Source of the DNA: Brachybacterium equifaecis
GTDB lineage: Bacteria > Actinomycetota > Actinomycetes > Actinomycetales > Dermabacteraceae
Direction of reading: 5' to 3'
Length of the DNA: 64,000 bases
Assembly (NCBI RefSeq): GCF_023509525.1
Contig: NZ_JAKNCJ010000001.1
Span: forward strand, 124,001 to 188,000
The notes under the pieces were generated by a model. It searched no databases and was not told where the DNA came from. It saw only the letters and a list, made by a program, of their open reading frames with translations. Of the stretch, positions 15,999 through 23,824 are shown one piece after another. The position numbers and the translations under genes are program-made. The first letter of the stretch is position 1, and the number at the start of each line of letters is the position of its first letter.

Positions 15999-16004
15999 AC
16001 TATA
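15999..16004 (-). promoter_or_regulatory. -10 box of the cmtR-cadD operon
   Basis: Read on the minus strand, TATAGT (16004-15999) is a near-consensus -10 element about 37 bases before the cmtR start. It lies in an unusually AT-rich patch with repeated ACTGAAC motifs (around 15994 and 16012) that may belong to the CmtR operator. The gap 15962-16193 shows nothing else apart from the likely transposon end region described with the resolvase. Confidence 0.5.
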
Positions 16005-16193
16005 CAGCGCGCACTGAACACTCGGTCACAGGCGTCAGCCCAGATCGTATGCCCGCAAGGGGAACCCTCACCGGACACCACCGCTACTTATCGAGAGGAA
16101 CGACGGCACGCCTGGCGGGCTGTCCCGTAAGACCCGTCCGGTGAACTGTCCGGTGAAGGGAGGCTATATGACACACTGGGGAGCACGTCCCCC

Positions 16194-16781
16194 TTGAAGG
16201 TCGGCTATGCCCGAGTCTCCACCGACGAGCAGGACCTGACCGCGCAGCGTGACGGACTCGCGGCGTTCGGCGTCGATCCCAAGCGCATCTACGTCGATCA
16301 CGGGCTCACGGGCCGCAACGCCGACCGTGAGGGCCTGCGGCAGGCGCTGGCTGCCTGTCGGGACGGCGATACGTTCGTGGTCACCAAGCTCGATCGGCTG
16401 GCGCGTTCAGTCCGTGATGCCCACCAGATCGCCGACGACCTCGCGGCGCGGGAAGTGAAGCTGAGCATCGCCGGATCGGTGTACGACCCGACCGACCCGA
16501 TGGGGAAACTGTTGTTCAACGTGCTGGCGATGGTCGCCGAGTTCGAAGCCGACCTCATCCGTGCCCGCACCCGCGAGGGGATGAAGGTCGCCAAGGCCAA
16601 GGGCCGGCTGCGCGGGAAGTCACCGAAACTCACCCCCCGGCAAGAAGCTCACCTCGTCCAGCTACATGCTGCCGACGAGCACACCGTGGGCGAGCTGGCC
16701 GAGCTGTTCAGCGTGGGCCGCTCCACGGTCTACCGCGCCCTTCAGCGCGCCGAGCGCGGGCGCGAGAACGCCTTGCAGTAG
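16194..16781 (+). CDS. Serine-family site-specific resolvase/invertase
   Basis: A 195-residue small serine recombinase. The catalytic serine lies in GYARVSTDEQDL, followed by DHGLTGRNADREGLRQAL, LDRLARSVRD, the GKLLFNVLAMVAEFEADLIRART helix and a C-terminal Hin-type helix-turn-helix (TVGELAELFSVGRSTVYRAL). It would resolve cointegrates of the adjacent replicative transposon. The start is TTG at 16194, the only reasonable initiator before the conserved GYARVS. It overlaps the stop of a nine-codon reading frame (ATG 16168) as TTGA, with GGAG upstream, so it may be translationally coupled to that mini-ORF. tniA follows seven bases after the stop. Confidence 0.9.
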   Translation: MKVGYARVSTDEQDLTAQRDGLAAFGVDPKRIYVDHGLTGRNADREGLRQALAACRDGDTFVVTKLDRLARSVRDAHQIADDLAAREVKLSIAGSVYDPTDPMGKLLFNVLAMVAEFEADLIRARTREGMKVAKAKGRLRGKSPKLTPRQEAHLVQLHAADEHTVGELAELFSVGRSTVYRALQRAERGRENALQ

Positions 16782-16788
16782 GTGCGTC

Positions 16789-18186
16789 GTGGACGCTCGA
16801 GCGCGGTGGCGAATCCTCAGGCTCCACGTCGAGGACCAGGTGCCCCTCGCGCGCTTAGCTCGCGAGACCGATGTAGGGCTGCGGACCCTGGAGCGCTGGC
16901 ACGCCCGCTACCGCGCCGACGGCTACGCCGGACTGGAGACAGCCTCACGGGCGGACGCCGGCTCCCGCCGCCTTCCGCCCGACCTCGTCGACCTGATCGA
17001 GGGCCTGGCACTGAGCAAGCCGCGGCCGGCCATCGCCACGATCCATCGCAAAGTCACGGGCATCTGCGCCGCCCGGAGGTGGCCGGTCCCCTCCTACTCG
17101 GTGGTGTGGGACATCGTGCGGACCCTGGATCCCGGCATGGTCCCCCTCGCCCTGGAGGGCGCAGCGTCCTACCGCGACAAGCACGAGCTGGTGCTACGCC
17201 GGCAAGCAGAGCTGCCCAACGCGATGTGGCAATCTGATCACACCATGCTCGACATCCTGGTGGTGGGCACCGACGGCAAGCCCGCACGGCCATGGCTAAC
17301 AACGATCCTCGACGACTGCTCCCGGGCGGTCTGCGGCTACACAGTCTTCCTGGGCGCACCGTCGGCGATGAACACCGCCCTGGCGCTGCGCCAAGCGATC
17401 TGGCACAAGACCGACCCGGCCTGGCCGATGTGCGGCCTGCCCGACGTGCTCTACGTCGACCACGGCAGCGACTTCACCAGTGACCAGCTCGCCCACACCG
17501 CCGTCGACCTCCACATCCGACTGATCCACTCCACCGTCGCCCGACCCCAGGGACGGGGCAGGATCGAGCGGTTCTTCGGCACCATCAACACCGAGCTACT
17601 CGCCACCCTGCCCGGACTCATCACCGAAGGGCACCCCTGGCCGACACCGAAACTGTCCCTGGCCGCCCTCGATAGCGCCCTGGAGGCGTTCGTGGCCACC
17701 TACAACGACCGCACGCACAGCGAGCTCGCAACCTCCCCGCGCAGCGCGTGGATCGCCGATGGCTGGCTGCCCCGAATGCCCGAGAGCCTGGAAGACCTCG
17801 ACAGACTGCTGTTAACCGTCGCCAAGACCCGCGTCGTGCGCCGCGATGGCATCCGCTTCCAGGGCCTGCGCTACGTCTCGCCAACTCTGGCCGGCTACGT
17901 CGGACGCTCGGTCGTGATCCGCTACGACCCCCGCGACATCACCGAGATCCGCGTCTTCGATCACGACGAATTCGTCTGCAAGGCCGTCAACCAAGAGCAC
18001 CACGACCAGAAGGTCAGCCTCAAGAAGATCCAGGCCGCGCGCAACGCCCGCCGCCGGGCGCTGCGAGCCGGCATCAACGAACGCATCGCCCTTGTGGCCG
18101 CACCTACCGAGACGCAACGGATCACCGAAGCACCGGCTCCGGCGCCGAGGTCGGCGTTGAAGATCTACAAGGAGGACCTCAGGTGA
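16789..18186 (+). CDS. tniA: TniA-like DDE transposase (Mu/IS481-type integrase core)
   Basis: A 465-residue transposase. N-terminal helix-turn-helix domains (VPLARLARETDVGLRTLERW) are followed by an rve core with Asp150 (AMWQSDHTML), Asp224 (LYVDHGSDF) and Glu260 (GRGRIERFF). The last two are separated by exactly 35 residues, a DD35E triad. A C-terminal Mu-type beta-barrel follows (RFQGLRYVSPTLAGYVGRSVVIRYDP). Start GTG 16789 lies eight bases after the resolvase stop; upstream in-frame sequence overlaps the resolvase out of frame. Its TGA overlaps the tniB GTG. It is expected to act with the ATPase TniB. The gene is intact. Confidence 0.9.
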   Translation: MDARARWRILRLHVEDQVPLARLARETDVGLRTLERWHARYRADGYAGLETASRADAGSRRLPPDLVDLIEGLALSKPRPAIATIHRKVTGICAARRWPVPSYSVVWDIVRTLDPGMVPLALEGAASYRDKHELVLRRQAELPNAMWQSDHTMLDILVVGTDGKPARPWLTTILDDCSRAVCGYTVFLGAPSAMNTALALRQAIWHKTDPAWPMCGLPDVLYVDHGSDFTSDQLAHTAVDLHIRLIHSTVARPQGRGRIERFFGTINTELLATLPGLITEGHPWPTPKLSLAALDSALEAFVATYNDRTHSELATSPRSAWIADGWLPRMPESLEDLDRLLLTVAKTRVVRRDGIRFQGLRYVSPTLAGYVGRSVVIRYDPRDITEIRVFDHDEFVCKAVNQEHHDQKVSLKKIQAARNARRRALRAGINERIALVAAPTETQRITEAPAPAPRSALKIYKEDLR

Positions 18187-19001
18187 GCCAGCGCTTCATC
18201 GTCACCAAGGAGCACCGCCGCTTCACCGAGTTCGCCGACGCCGTGCGCCGCGGGCACACCATCGGTTTGTGCTTCGGATCAGCCGGCGTAGGAAAGACAC
18301 TCTCCGCACGCCGCTACGCACACTACGAGAAGGCTCATGACCTGCTGACCTACTGGGGGCCGCGCTCCGACAACGACGCCAAGATCTACGCCGCCTTGAA
18401 CCGGAGCCGCACCGTGCTCTACACCCCCAGCGTGCTGACCACCCCGCGGACCCTGAAGGACGAGCTGACCCAAGCCATCACCCGCACCAACATGTGCATC
18501 GAGCAGCACCTCGTACCTCCCGGCACGGCCACTCCCGAGGCCTGGGGATGGCGACACGGCAGGAACTACGTGGAGCTGATCATCGTCGACGAGGCCGAAC
18601 GACTGCGTCCCGCCGCGCTGGAACTGCTGCGCGATCGCTACGACCGCGACGGCATCGCCCTGATCCTGATCGGCATGCCCGGCCTGGAGAAGCAGTTCAG
18701 CCACTACCCCCAGTTCTACAGCCGAGTCGGCTTCGCCCACCAGTACCGGCCCCTGGGACAAGACGAACTGCTGTTCGTCCTCGAGCGACACTGGCGATCC
18801 CTCGGCAAGACCCTCGACCCCGACGACTTCACCGACGCCCAAGCCATCGCAGCCATCGCACGGATCACCCGCGGCAACTTCCGGCTCCTCGAACGCCTCT
18901 TCCCCCAGATCCAGCGGGTCCTGAAGATCAACGAACTCGACACCATCACCAACGACGTCATCGAAGCCGCACAGAGCACCCTGGTCATCGGTGTCTCCTG
19001 A
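18183..19001 (+). CDS. tniB: TniB-like AAA+ ATPase of the transposon
   Basis: A 272-residue AAA+ ATPase. Walker A is GSAGVGKT at 32-39 and Walker B is VELIIVDEAERL; a sensor segment (ALILIGMPGLEKQFSHYPQFYSRVGFAHQY) and a C-terminal helical domain (FRLLERLFPQIQRVLKIN) follow. TniB/MuB-type ATPases choose the target and activate the transposase. The GTG at 18183 overlaps the tniA stop as GTGA. No tniQ gene follows. The element may be a simplified form or may have lost its right portion, since the next 600 bases contain no gene. Confidence 0.88.
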   Translation: MSQRFIVTKEHRRFTEFADAVRRGHTIGLCFGSAGVGKTLSARRYAHYEKAHDLLTYWGPRSDNDAKIYAALNRSRTVLYTPSVLTTPRTLKDELTQAITRTNMCIEQHLVPPGTATPEAWGWRHGRNYVELIIVDEAERLRPAALELLRDRYDRDGIALILIGMPGLEKQFSHYPQFYSRVGFAHQYRPLGQDELLFVLERHWRSLGKTLDPDDFTDAQAIAAIARITRGNFRLLERLFPQIQRVLKINELDTITNDVIEAAQSTLVIGVS

Positions 19002-19606
19002 CCCCGCCACGAAGCGACCGAAGAACCCCGCCATTCAGCAGACGAAGTCACAACACTCGCCCTTACCCGCCGCGGCCGCCGGCCGCCGGAGCATGATCTG
19101 AAACACCGCCGTGGCGCTCGCGATTCTCATCGCGCTGCTTCCTCGCGTGCTCTTCGATGTCTGGACCTAGTCGGCCCGGTCCTCGCCGCCGAAGTCGCCG
19201 AAGTCGCCGAGGGCAGCGCGCCGCTCCCTACAGGGGTGAGGGCCAGCACGAGACGCCCGTGCCGGTGATCTCCGCAGCCCGCCAGGAGGAAAGCTGCGCC
19301 TCGGCGCGCTGACGTCGGGATCGCCGACCCGTGAGGCGTCGTGCTCCACTTAAGCCACAGTCTGCCCAACGAAGGTAAAGGCGAGCCCTACCCCGCAGGG
19401 GTATGCACGGCTGTGGAGTCAAGGATCGGCTAAATCCTTCGGTGGACCCTCCCATCGTTGTTCTGTGGGGCTGATCAGGGCCGTACGTTGATGTCGCCGC
19501 CCACGACATGAGCCGTCGCCTCGTTGCTCGCTCCGCTGTCGCTGTGGCACTGACGAAGTCATCGACTCCCTCCCGTCTCGAGGAGGGGAACTTACGGAGT
19601 AGAACC
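19002..19606. other. 605-base gap with repeats, a stem-loop and an orphan copper operator
   Basis: No gene is supported here. The region holds a short tandem repeat (CGAAGTCGC repeated near 19186-19206), the CsoR-type palindrome at 19389-19403 and, 18 bases beyond it, a stem (AAGGAT-N7-ATCCTT, 19421-19439). It is probably the junction between the transposition module and the copper genes; a right transposon end should lie in it but I could not define one. Confidence 0.5.
19389..19403. promoter_or_regulatory. CsoR-type operator without an obvious copper gene
   Basis: TACCCCGCAGGGGTA is a perfect palindrome around a 3-base centre. It matches the operators before copZ (30153-30169) and copB (35233-35249) in arms and spacing. 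The next gene is the NlpC/P60 hydrolase, more than 200 bases away. The site may serve that gene or be a relic of a deleted copper gene. Confidence 0.6.
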
Positions 19607-20437
19607 ATGTCCCAGAACAACACCCATCGGGCCGTCGGCCGAGCAGTCACGCCTGTCGGGACCGCCGGCCGCGCACTGCGGGGCACCGGTGGTGCCGCTG
19701 TGCTCGGCACGGTCGTCATCGGCTCCGCACTGCTCGCGGGCCCCGCGCAGGCCGCCCCCGCCGGCTCGCCCGCCGCACCTGCCGTTGCTGCGCAGGCTTC
19801 AGCCCCCACGGCACCGGCTCCTGCACATGCGACGTCCGCGCTTGCGGCCGAGAAGCTGCGGTGGGGATCGCAGGGCTCGTCGGTCGAGCAGCTCCAGACG
19901 GCACTGAACGAACACGGTGCCTCGCTGTCGGTCGATGGCAAGTTCGGCAAGCTCACCCATGGGGCCGTGAAGGACTTCCAGCGCTCGCATGGCCTGAAGA
20001 TCGACGGCATCGTGGGCCCCGAGACGCGCGGCGCACTGAACGGCGGCGCATCGACCTCGGGCGGTGGAACCTCTGCTCCCGCCCCCTCGAATTCCGCGAC
20101 GAACTCGCAGCAGGCGATCGTCGACGCCGCGCGCAGCCAGATCGGGGCCCCCTACTCGTGGGGCACCTCCAAGCCGGGCGTCAGCTTCGACTGCTCGGGC
20201 CTGAGCTCCTACGCGTACGCGCAGGCCGGCATCGCCCTGCCTCGCACCTCGTCGCAGCAGGTCGCGGCCGGCACCACGATCTCGAAGTCCGAGGCTAAGC
20301 CGGGCGACCTCGTGGTGTGGCCGGGCCACCTCGGGATCTACGCGGGCGGCAACACGGTGATCGACGCCGGCAACAGCAAGGGCTCCGTCAGCGAGCGCAC
20401 CATCTGGGGTTCGCCGACCTTCGTCACCTTCCGCTGA
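19607..20437 (+). CDS. Secreted NlpC/P60 peptidoglycan endopeptidase with a peptidoglycan-binding domain
   Basis: A 276-residue exported cell-wall hydrolase. A signal sequence (~20-48, GGAAVLGTVVIGSALLAGPA, cleaved near AQA-AP) and an Ala/Pro linker lead to a PG_binding_1 domain (LRWGSQGSSVEQLQTALNEH to VDGIVGPETRGAL equivalents, ~80-145). After a Gly/Ser linker comes an NlpC/P60 domain with the catalytic Cys in FDCSGLSSYAYAQAG and the His in WPGHLGIYAG. It should cut D-Glu-DAP-type peptide bonds in peptidoglycan. ATG 19607 has GGAG eight bases upstream; an in-frame ATG at 19508 lacks one. A 17-bp terminator follows. Its presence between a transposon and copper genes is odd; whether it belongs to the copper regulon is open. 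Confidence 0.9.
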   Translation: MSQNNTHRAVGRAVTPVGTAGRALRGTGGAAVLGTVVIGSALLAGPAQAAPAGSPAAPAVAAQASAPTAPAPAHATSALAAEKLRWGSQGSSVEQLQTALNEHGASLSVDGKFGKLTHGAVKDFQRSHGLKIDGIVGPETRGALNGGASTSGGGTSAPAPSNSATNSQQAIVDAARSQIGAPYSWGTSKPGVSFDCSGLSSYAYAQAGIALPRTSSQQVAAGTTISKSEAKPGDLVVWPGHLGIYAGGNTVIDAGNSKGSVSERTIWGSPTFVTFR

Positions 20438-20458
20438 CAGAACGCCACGACGCCAGCG

Positions 20459-20495
20459 TAGAGGGAGCCCCGACCACCGGTCGGGGCTCCCTCTA
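20459..20495. terminator. Bidirectional terminator between nlpC/P60 and the copper-storage gene
   Basis: TAGAGGGAGCCCCGACC (20459-20475) and its exact complement (20479-20495) form a 17-bp perfect stem with an ACC loop between two convergent genes. This is among the strongest hairpins in the window. It should stop transcription from both sides. Confidence 0.85.
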
Positions 20496-20513
20496 CGTGC
20501 AGAGGCAGCGGTA

Positions 20514-20924
20514 TCAGCCGATCGAGGCCAACAGCTCTGCACAGGCCTGCTCGCAGCGGCGACAGGCGTCCGCGCAGACCTTGCAGTGCTCGTGCATTTC
20601 AGCGTGCTTCTCGCACTCCTCGGCGCAGGACCGGCACGCCGCCTGACACGCCTCGAGCAGGGCACGGTTGAGGGCGACGTTCTTCCCGGTCTGGCGGGAT
20701 AGGACCCGGCCGGTGACCTCGCAGACGTCGGCGCAGTCCTGGTTCAGGCGAATGCATTGGGTCAGCTCCGCCACCATGTCTTCGGCCAGGCAGGCGTCCG
20801 CGCAGGCGGCGCAGGTATGAGCGCACTCGAAGCAGGCCTCGATGCATTCGGCGAGCTTCTGCTGGTCGATGGTGCCGAGGTCCTTCGGGTAGGTCTGAAG
20901 CATTGATGCGACGTGATGGGTCAT
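20514..20924 (-). CDS. csp: Four-helix-bundle copper-storage protein (Csp family, DUF326)
   Basis: A 136-residue all-helical protein with 18 cysteines, mostly as CXXXC or CXXC pairs along the helices (AECIEACFECAHTCAACADAC, then TQC, QDC, DVC, EACQAACRSCAEEC, EHCKVCADACRRCEQAC). This is the signature of Csp proteins, whose bundle core holds many Cu(I) ions through cysteine thiolates. No signal peptide is present, so it resembles the cytosolic Csp3 type. It is transcribed alone, with AGGAGC upstream of the ATG and a shared terminator at its end. Within the copper island it would buffer or store cytoplasmic Cu(I). No CsoR palindrome is seen directly upstream. Confidence 0.88.
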   Translation of the reverse strand: MTHHVASMLQTYPKDLGTIDQQKLAECIEACFECAHTCAACADACLAEDMVAELTQCIRLNQDCADVCEVTGRVLSRQTGKNVALNRALLEACQAACRSCAEECEKHAEMHEHCKVCADACRRCEQACAELLASIG

Positions 20925-21079
20925 GATCCTGCTCCTTCTCGTTCCGGACGGACCGGCGGATGCCGGCCCATCCTGACGACGCTAGCCATCGCCCCCCGAA
21001 GGACGGAAGCGGATAGACCACTCGTTTGGAGGCAATGCGGAATGACTGGCCAACGTTGTGCTCAAGAAGTCAAGATCTA

Positions 21080-21114
21080 ACCTTGAGGAGACCTTGATCT
21101 AGGGGTCATAGGCT
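21080..21114 (+). promoter_or_regulatory. Promoter with direct repeats, candidate response-regulator site
   Basis: ACCTTGA-GGAG-ACCTTGA (21080-21097) is an exact direct repeat with an 11-bp period, the geometry typical of OmpR/PhoB-type binding sites. It covers the -35 area of a TAGGCT -10 box at 21109-21114. The gene start is at 21146. Activation by the two-component regulator encoded at 24969-25679 is the simplest reading. Confidence 0.5.
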
Positions 21115-21145
21115 GGTTCAAATCGTCCTCTGACTAGGAGAAATC

Positions 21146-21730
21146 ATGCGTTCTCGTCGCTCTCTCGGCCGTCTCGCAGCCGTCGTCGTCACCGGTGCGA
21201 TTGTGTTTGCCGGCTGCACCGACAGCGGGTCTGAGGAGGGTCAGACGCCGGGCGAGTCAGAAGCGTCGGAGGCGTCCGATGGAGGCAGCCACGGCGGCAT
21301 GGAGCACCCGATGGATGGCGGCCCTGCGCCCGAAGGTATGGCGTCTGCGGAGGATCCCGAGTTCCCGGTCGGCACGGAGGTGACGCTCACGGCGGACCAC
21401 ATGGAGGGCATGGAGGGGGCGACGGCGACGATCTCGGGCGCCTTCGACACCACGACCTACTCGGTCAGCTTCACCCCGACCGATGGCGGTGAGCCGGTCA
21501 CTGACCACAAGTGGGTCGTTCACGAGGAGCTCGAGAACCCGGGCGAGGCACCGCTGGCAGAGGGCACCGAAGTGGTCATCACCGCCGACCACATGACGGG
21601 CATGGAGGGTGCTGAGGCCACCATCGACAGTGCCACCGAGGAGACCGTGTACATGGTCGATTACGAAGCCGACGGGATGATGATGACGAACCACAAGTGG
21701 GTCGTCGAGAGCGAGATCGAGCCTGCGTGA
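21146..21730 (+). CDS. YdhK-like lipoprotein with two DUF1541 repeats
   Basis: A 194-residue predicted lipoprotein. The lipobox VFAGC at ~18-22 is followed by an acidic, His/Met-rich linker (GGSHGGMEHPMDGGPAPEGM) and two tandem DUF1541 units of about 60 residues (FPVGTEVTLTADHMEGMEGA... TDHKWVVHEEL and EGTEVVITADHMTGMEGA... TNHKWVVESEI). Each unit has DHM-GMEGA and HKWVV. The family (B. subtilis YdhK) is common in copper loci and its His/Met content suggests metal binding at the outer membrane surface. It is the first gene of a four-gene operon, overlapping the next start as TGATG. GGAG precedes the ATG. Confidence 0.85.
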   Translation: MRSRRSLGRLAAVVVTGAIVFAGCTDSGSEEGQTPGESEASEASDGGSHGGMEHPMDGGPAPEGMASAEDPEFPVGTEVTLTADHMEGMEGATATISGAFDTTTYSVSFTPTDGGEPVTDHKWVVHEELENPGEAPLAEGTEVVITADHMTGMEGAEATIDSATEETVYMVDYEADGMMMTNHKWVVESEIEPA

Positions 21731-22383
21731 TGACCACCCCGTCGTACCTTCGAGGCCCGCGCGCCTCCTCCGGGGGTAGGCCCCGTCGTCGCACCGGCCG
21801 GTTGCCGCGCCGATCGCTCGTGCTCGGCGCTGGCCTGTTCCCGCTCGTGGTCGCCGGCTGCGGGACCGGCGGGTCCGAGCCCGCATCCATCACGGGTGAT
21901 CAGGAGCTGCTTCAGGAACATGGCTTCGCCGACGCGGACGCGCACGAGATCATCGACCGGCTCGAGGCGCTCCCGGTGGCTGAGCGACCGCAGGACCTGA
22001 TCGCCAGCGTCACCGCGACGTCTCTGCAGCTCCAAGACGATGCAGGGCGCGAGGCCGAGCTGCCCCTTCCCGAGGACCAGTTCTACTTGTCGGTGGCCCC
22101 GTTCGTCGAGACCACCCACGAGTGCGCCTTCCACAGCCTGACCACGTGCCGCGGAGAACTGCGCAGCCGCGAGCTCACCGTGAGCGTGGTCGACAGCAGC
22201 TCGGGCGAGGTCCTTGAGGAGGGCCCTCGCACCACGCATGACAACGGGTTCCTCGGTCTCTGGCTGCCGCGCGGGATCACCGCGGAGCTCACGTGCACCC
22301 TCGAGGACTACACGGGGACCGCGTCCATCTCGACCCAGGCGGAGGATGATCTGACCTGTCTGACCAGTCTCCAGCTGACGTGA
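21730..22383 (+). CDS. cueP: CueP-family periplasmic/extracytoplasmic copper-binding lipoprotein
   Basis: A 217-residue lipoprotein (lipobox VVAGC after a twin-Arg-like RRRTGRLPRRS stretch). Its body follows the CueP family closely: LLQEHGFADADAHEIIDRLEALPVAERP, then LPEDQFYLSVAPFVETTHEC with AFHSLTTCRGEL, and LWLPRGITAEL. It ends DDLTCLTSLQLT. The C-X3-H-X4-C cluster (HECAFHSLTTC) plus the C-terminal cysteine are the expected copper/redox residues. CueP sequesters copper outside the cytoplasm in Salmonella. The ATG overlaps the upstream stop (TGATG) and its own stop overlaps the next GTG. It is placed before a TlpA/CcdA pair, suggesting redox maintenance of its cysteines. Confidence 0.87.
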   Translation: MTTPSYLRGPRASSGGRPRRRTGRLPRRSLVLGAGLFPLVVAGCGTGGSEPASITGDQELLQEHGFADADAHEIIDRLEALPVAERPQDLIASVTATSLQLQDDAGREAELPLPEDQFYLSVAPFVETTHECAFHSLTTCRGELRSRELTVSVVDSSSGEVLEEGPRTTHDNGFLGLWLPRGITAELTCTLEDYTGTASISTQAEDDLTCLTSLQLT

Positions 22384-23039
22384 GCAGGCGAAGCACCCGG
22401 TCCGCCTTCTGGCATTCGGTGGTCGGCCCAACTGGGCGGAGCGTGACACCACGCCTGAGTCGGCGGACCACGCTGCGGCGGGGCGGGAGCCTGCTCGTCC
22501 TCGCGCCCCTTCTTGCGGCGTGCAGCGGTTCTTCGGATGCGGCGAGTGAGGCGAACGCCGGGTACGTCTCCGGTGATGGGGTTGTCGTCGAGATCCCCCC
22601 GGAGGGACGCGCCGATCCTCTGGAGATTCGGGGAACCACCTATGACGGCGACGACTTCGACTCCACGGCGCTGCGCGGTGCACCCTTGCTGATCAACGTC
22701 TGGTATGCGTCGTGTCCGCCGTGCCGGGTCGAAGCACCGGCGCTGAAGGCCGTGCACTCCGAGTACAGCGCCCTGGGAGTGGAATTCGTGGGCGTGAACA
22801 CGCGCGACAAGACCGGGCCGGCCGCCGCGTTCGAGGAGACCTTCGGCATCACCTACCCCTCGATTCCGGACACCGACGGCGCGGTGATCGCGTCGATGGA
22901 CGGCAGCGTCTCGCCCAACGCCGTCCCCACGACTTTGATCCTCGATGCTGAAGGACGAGTAGCCGCCCGGATCGCGGGCGCAGCCGATCAGAGCACCCTA
23001 GAGAGCCTCTTGGATGCCGTGCTAGCGGAGGCCGCCTGA
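22380..23039 (+). CDS. TlpA-like extracytoplasmic thiol-disulfide oxidoreductase (lipoprotein)
   Basis: A 219-residue thioredoxin-fold lipoprotein. The lipobox is APLLAAC (~43-49). The AhpC/TSA-type fold holds the active site WYASCPPCRVEAP, then VEFVGVNTRDK and cis-Pro in NAVPTTLIL. CPPC is typical of reducing, TlpA/ResA-like proteins. The GTG start overlaps the cueP stop as GTGA, and its TGA overlaps the ccdA ATG. It would receive electrons from CcdA and probably keeps CueP or other copper-site cysteines reduced. A direct role in cytochrome c assembly is possible, but no cytochrome genes are near. Confidence 0.87.
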   Translation: MSRRSTRSAFWHSVVGPTGRSVTPRLSRRTTLRRGGSLLVLAPLLAACSGSSDAASEANAGYVSGDGVVVEIPPEGRADPLEIRGTTYDGDDFDSTALRGAPLLINVWYASCPPCRVEAPALKAVHSEYSALGVEFVGVNTRDKTGPAAAFEETFGITYPSIPDTDGAVIASMDGSVSPNAVPTTLILDAEGRVAARIAGAADQSTLESLLDAVLAEAA

Positions 23040-23806
23040 TGGGTGAACTGTTCGCCACCACCGTGCTGAGCGGACCCCTGGCCGCAGCCCTGCTGCTGTC
23101 GATGGTGGCCGGTCTGGTCGCGTTCCTCTCGCCGTGCGTGCTTCCGGTGGTCCCCGGCTACCTCGGATACATCACCGGGCTCACCGGAGGAAGCGCCGGG
23201 CCGCCCCGCACCGGCGATCCCGGGGAACGGCCATGGCGCCTGGTCACCGGCGCTGTACTGTTCGTCGCGGGCTTCACGGCGGTGTTCCTGGTCATCGGCG
23301 GTTTCGTCGGTGCACTCGGGTCATTGGTGATCCAGTACACCAGCGCGATCAATCGGATCTCCGGGGTGCTGGTCATCCTCATGGGCCTGGTGTTCGTGGG
23401 AATCTTCCCCCGCCTCTCCGGTGAGAAACGGATCCGGAAGCGCCCCGATGCCGGACTCGCAGGCGCCCCGCTGCTCGGGATAACGTTCGGCTTCTCCTGG
23501 ACCCCGTGCATCGGGCCGACGTTCGCCGCAGTCGCGGCGCTCAGCCTCGGGGAGGCCTCCGCGAGCCGCGGCGCTCTCCTGGCTTTCGGCTATGCGATCG
23601 GGCTCGGGATCCCGTTCATCCTATTCGCCCTCGTGTTCCGGCGCGCCCTAGGAATCTCCAAGATGCTGTCCCGGCATCGCCGCACGCTCCAGATCGTCGG
23701 CGGGTCCGTCCTGATCACCATCGGGCTGCTGCTGATCTCCGGGGTGTGGGAGCAGTGGATGGCGCTCCTGCAGGTCCAGATCGGCACCTTCACCACGATC
23801 GTCTAA
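23039..23806 (+). CDS. ccdA: CcdA, membrane thiol-disulfide electron carrier
   Basis: A 255-residue polytopic protein with six hydrophobic segments. The two redox cysteines are in conserved places: FLSPCVLPVVPGYLGYITG in helix 1 and FSWTPCIGPTFAAV in helix 4. CcdA passes electrons from cytoplasmic thioredoxin across the membrane to extracytoplasmic proteins, here presumably the TlpA-like neighbour. The ATG overlaps the upstream stop (TGATG), and this is the last gene of the operon. It converges on the sensor-kinase gene with only 18 bases between stops, so read-through antisense effects are possible. Confidence 0.92.
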   Translation: MGELFATTVLSGPLAAALLLSMVAGLVAFLSPCVLPVVPGYLGYITGLTGGSAGPPRTGDPGERPWRLVTGAVLFVAGFTAVFLVIGGFVGALGSLVIQYTSAINRISGVLVILMGLVFVGIFPRLSGEKRIRKRPDAGLAGAPLLGITFGFSWTPCIGPTFAAVAALSLGEASASRGALLAFGYAIGLGIPFILFALVFRRALGISKMLSRHRRTLQIVGGSVLITIGLLLISGVWEQWMALLQVQIGTFTTIV

Positions 23807-23824
23807 GGGTGCTGCTCTCGAGGA

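Larger units (their letters stand above)
16194..19001 (+). mobile_element. Resolvase-TniA-TniB transposition module
   Basis: Three tightly packed plus-strand genes encode a serine resolvase, a DDE transposase and an AAA+ ATPase. This is the organisation of Tn5053/Tn402-like elements, though without a tniQ. The sequence just before it contains the repeated block GTCCGGTGAA at about 16138 and 16149, which may belong to an end or a resolution site. I could not find a matching inverted repeat at the right side, so the limits are those of the genes only. Neighbouring cmtR-cadD and copper genes make metal-resistance cargo likely. Confidence 0.75.

Noticed and set aside
19228-20010. A 260-codon minus-strand frame across the NlpC/P60 signal region
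   Set aside because: It is opposite a clearly exported hydrolase with intact motifs and carries no recognisable domain.
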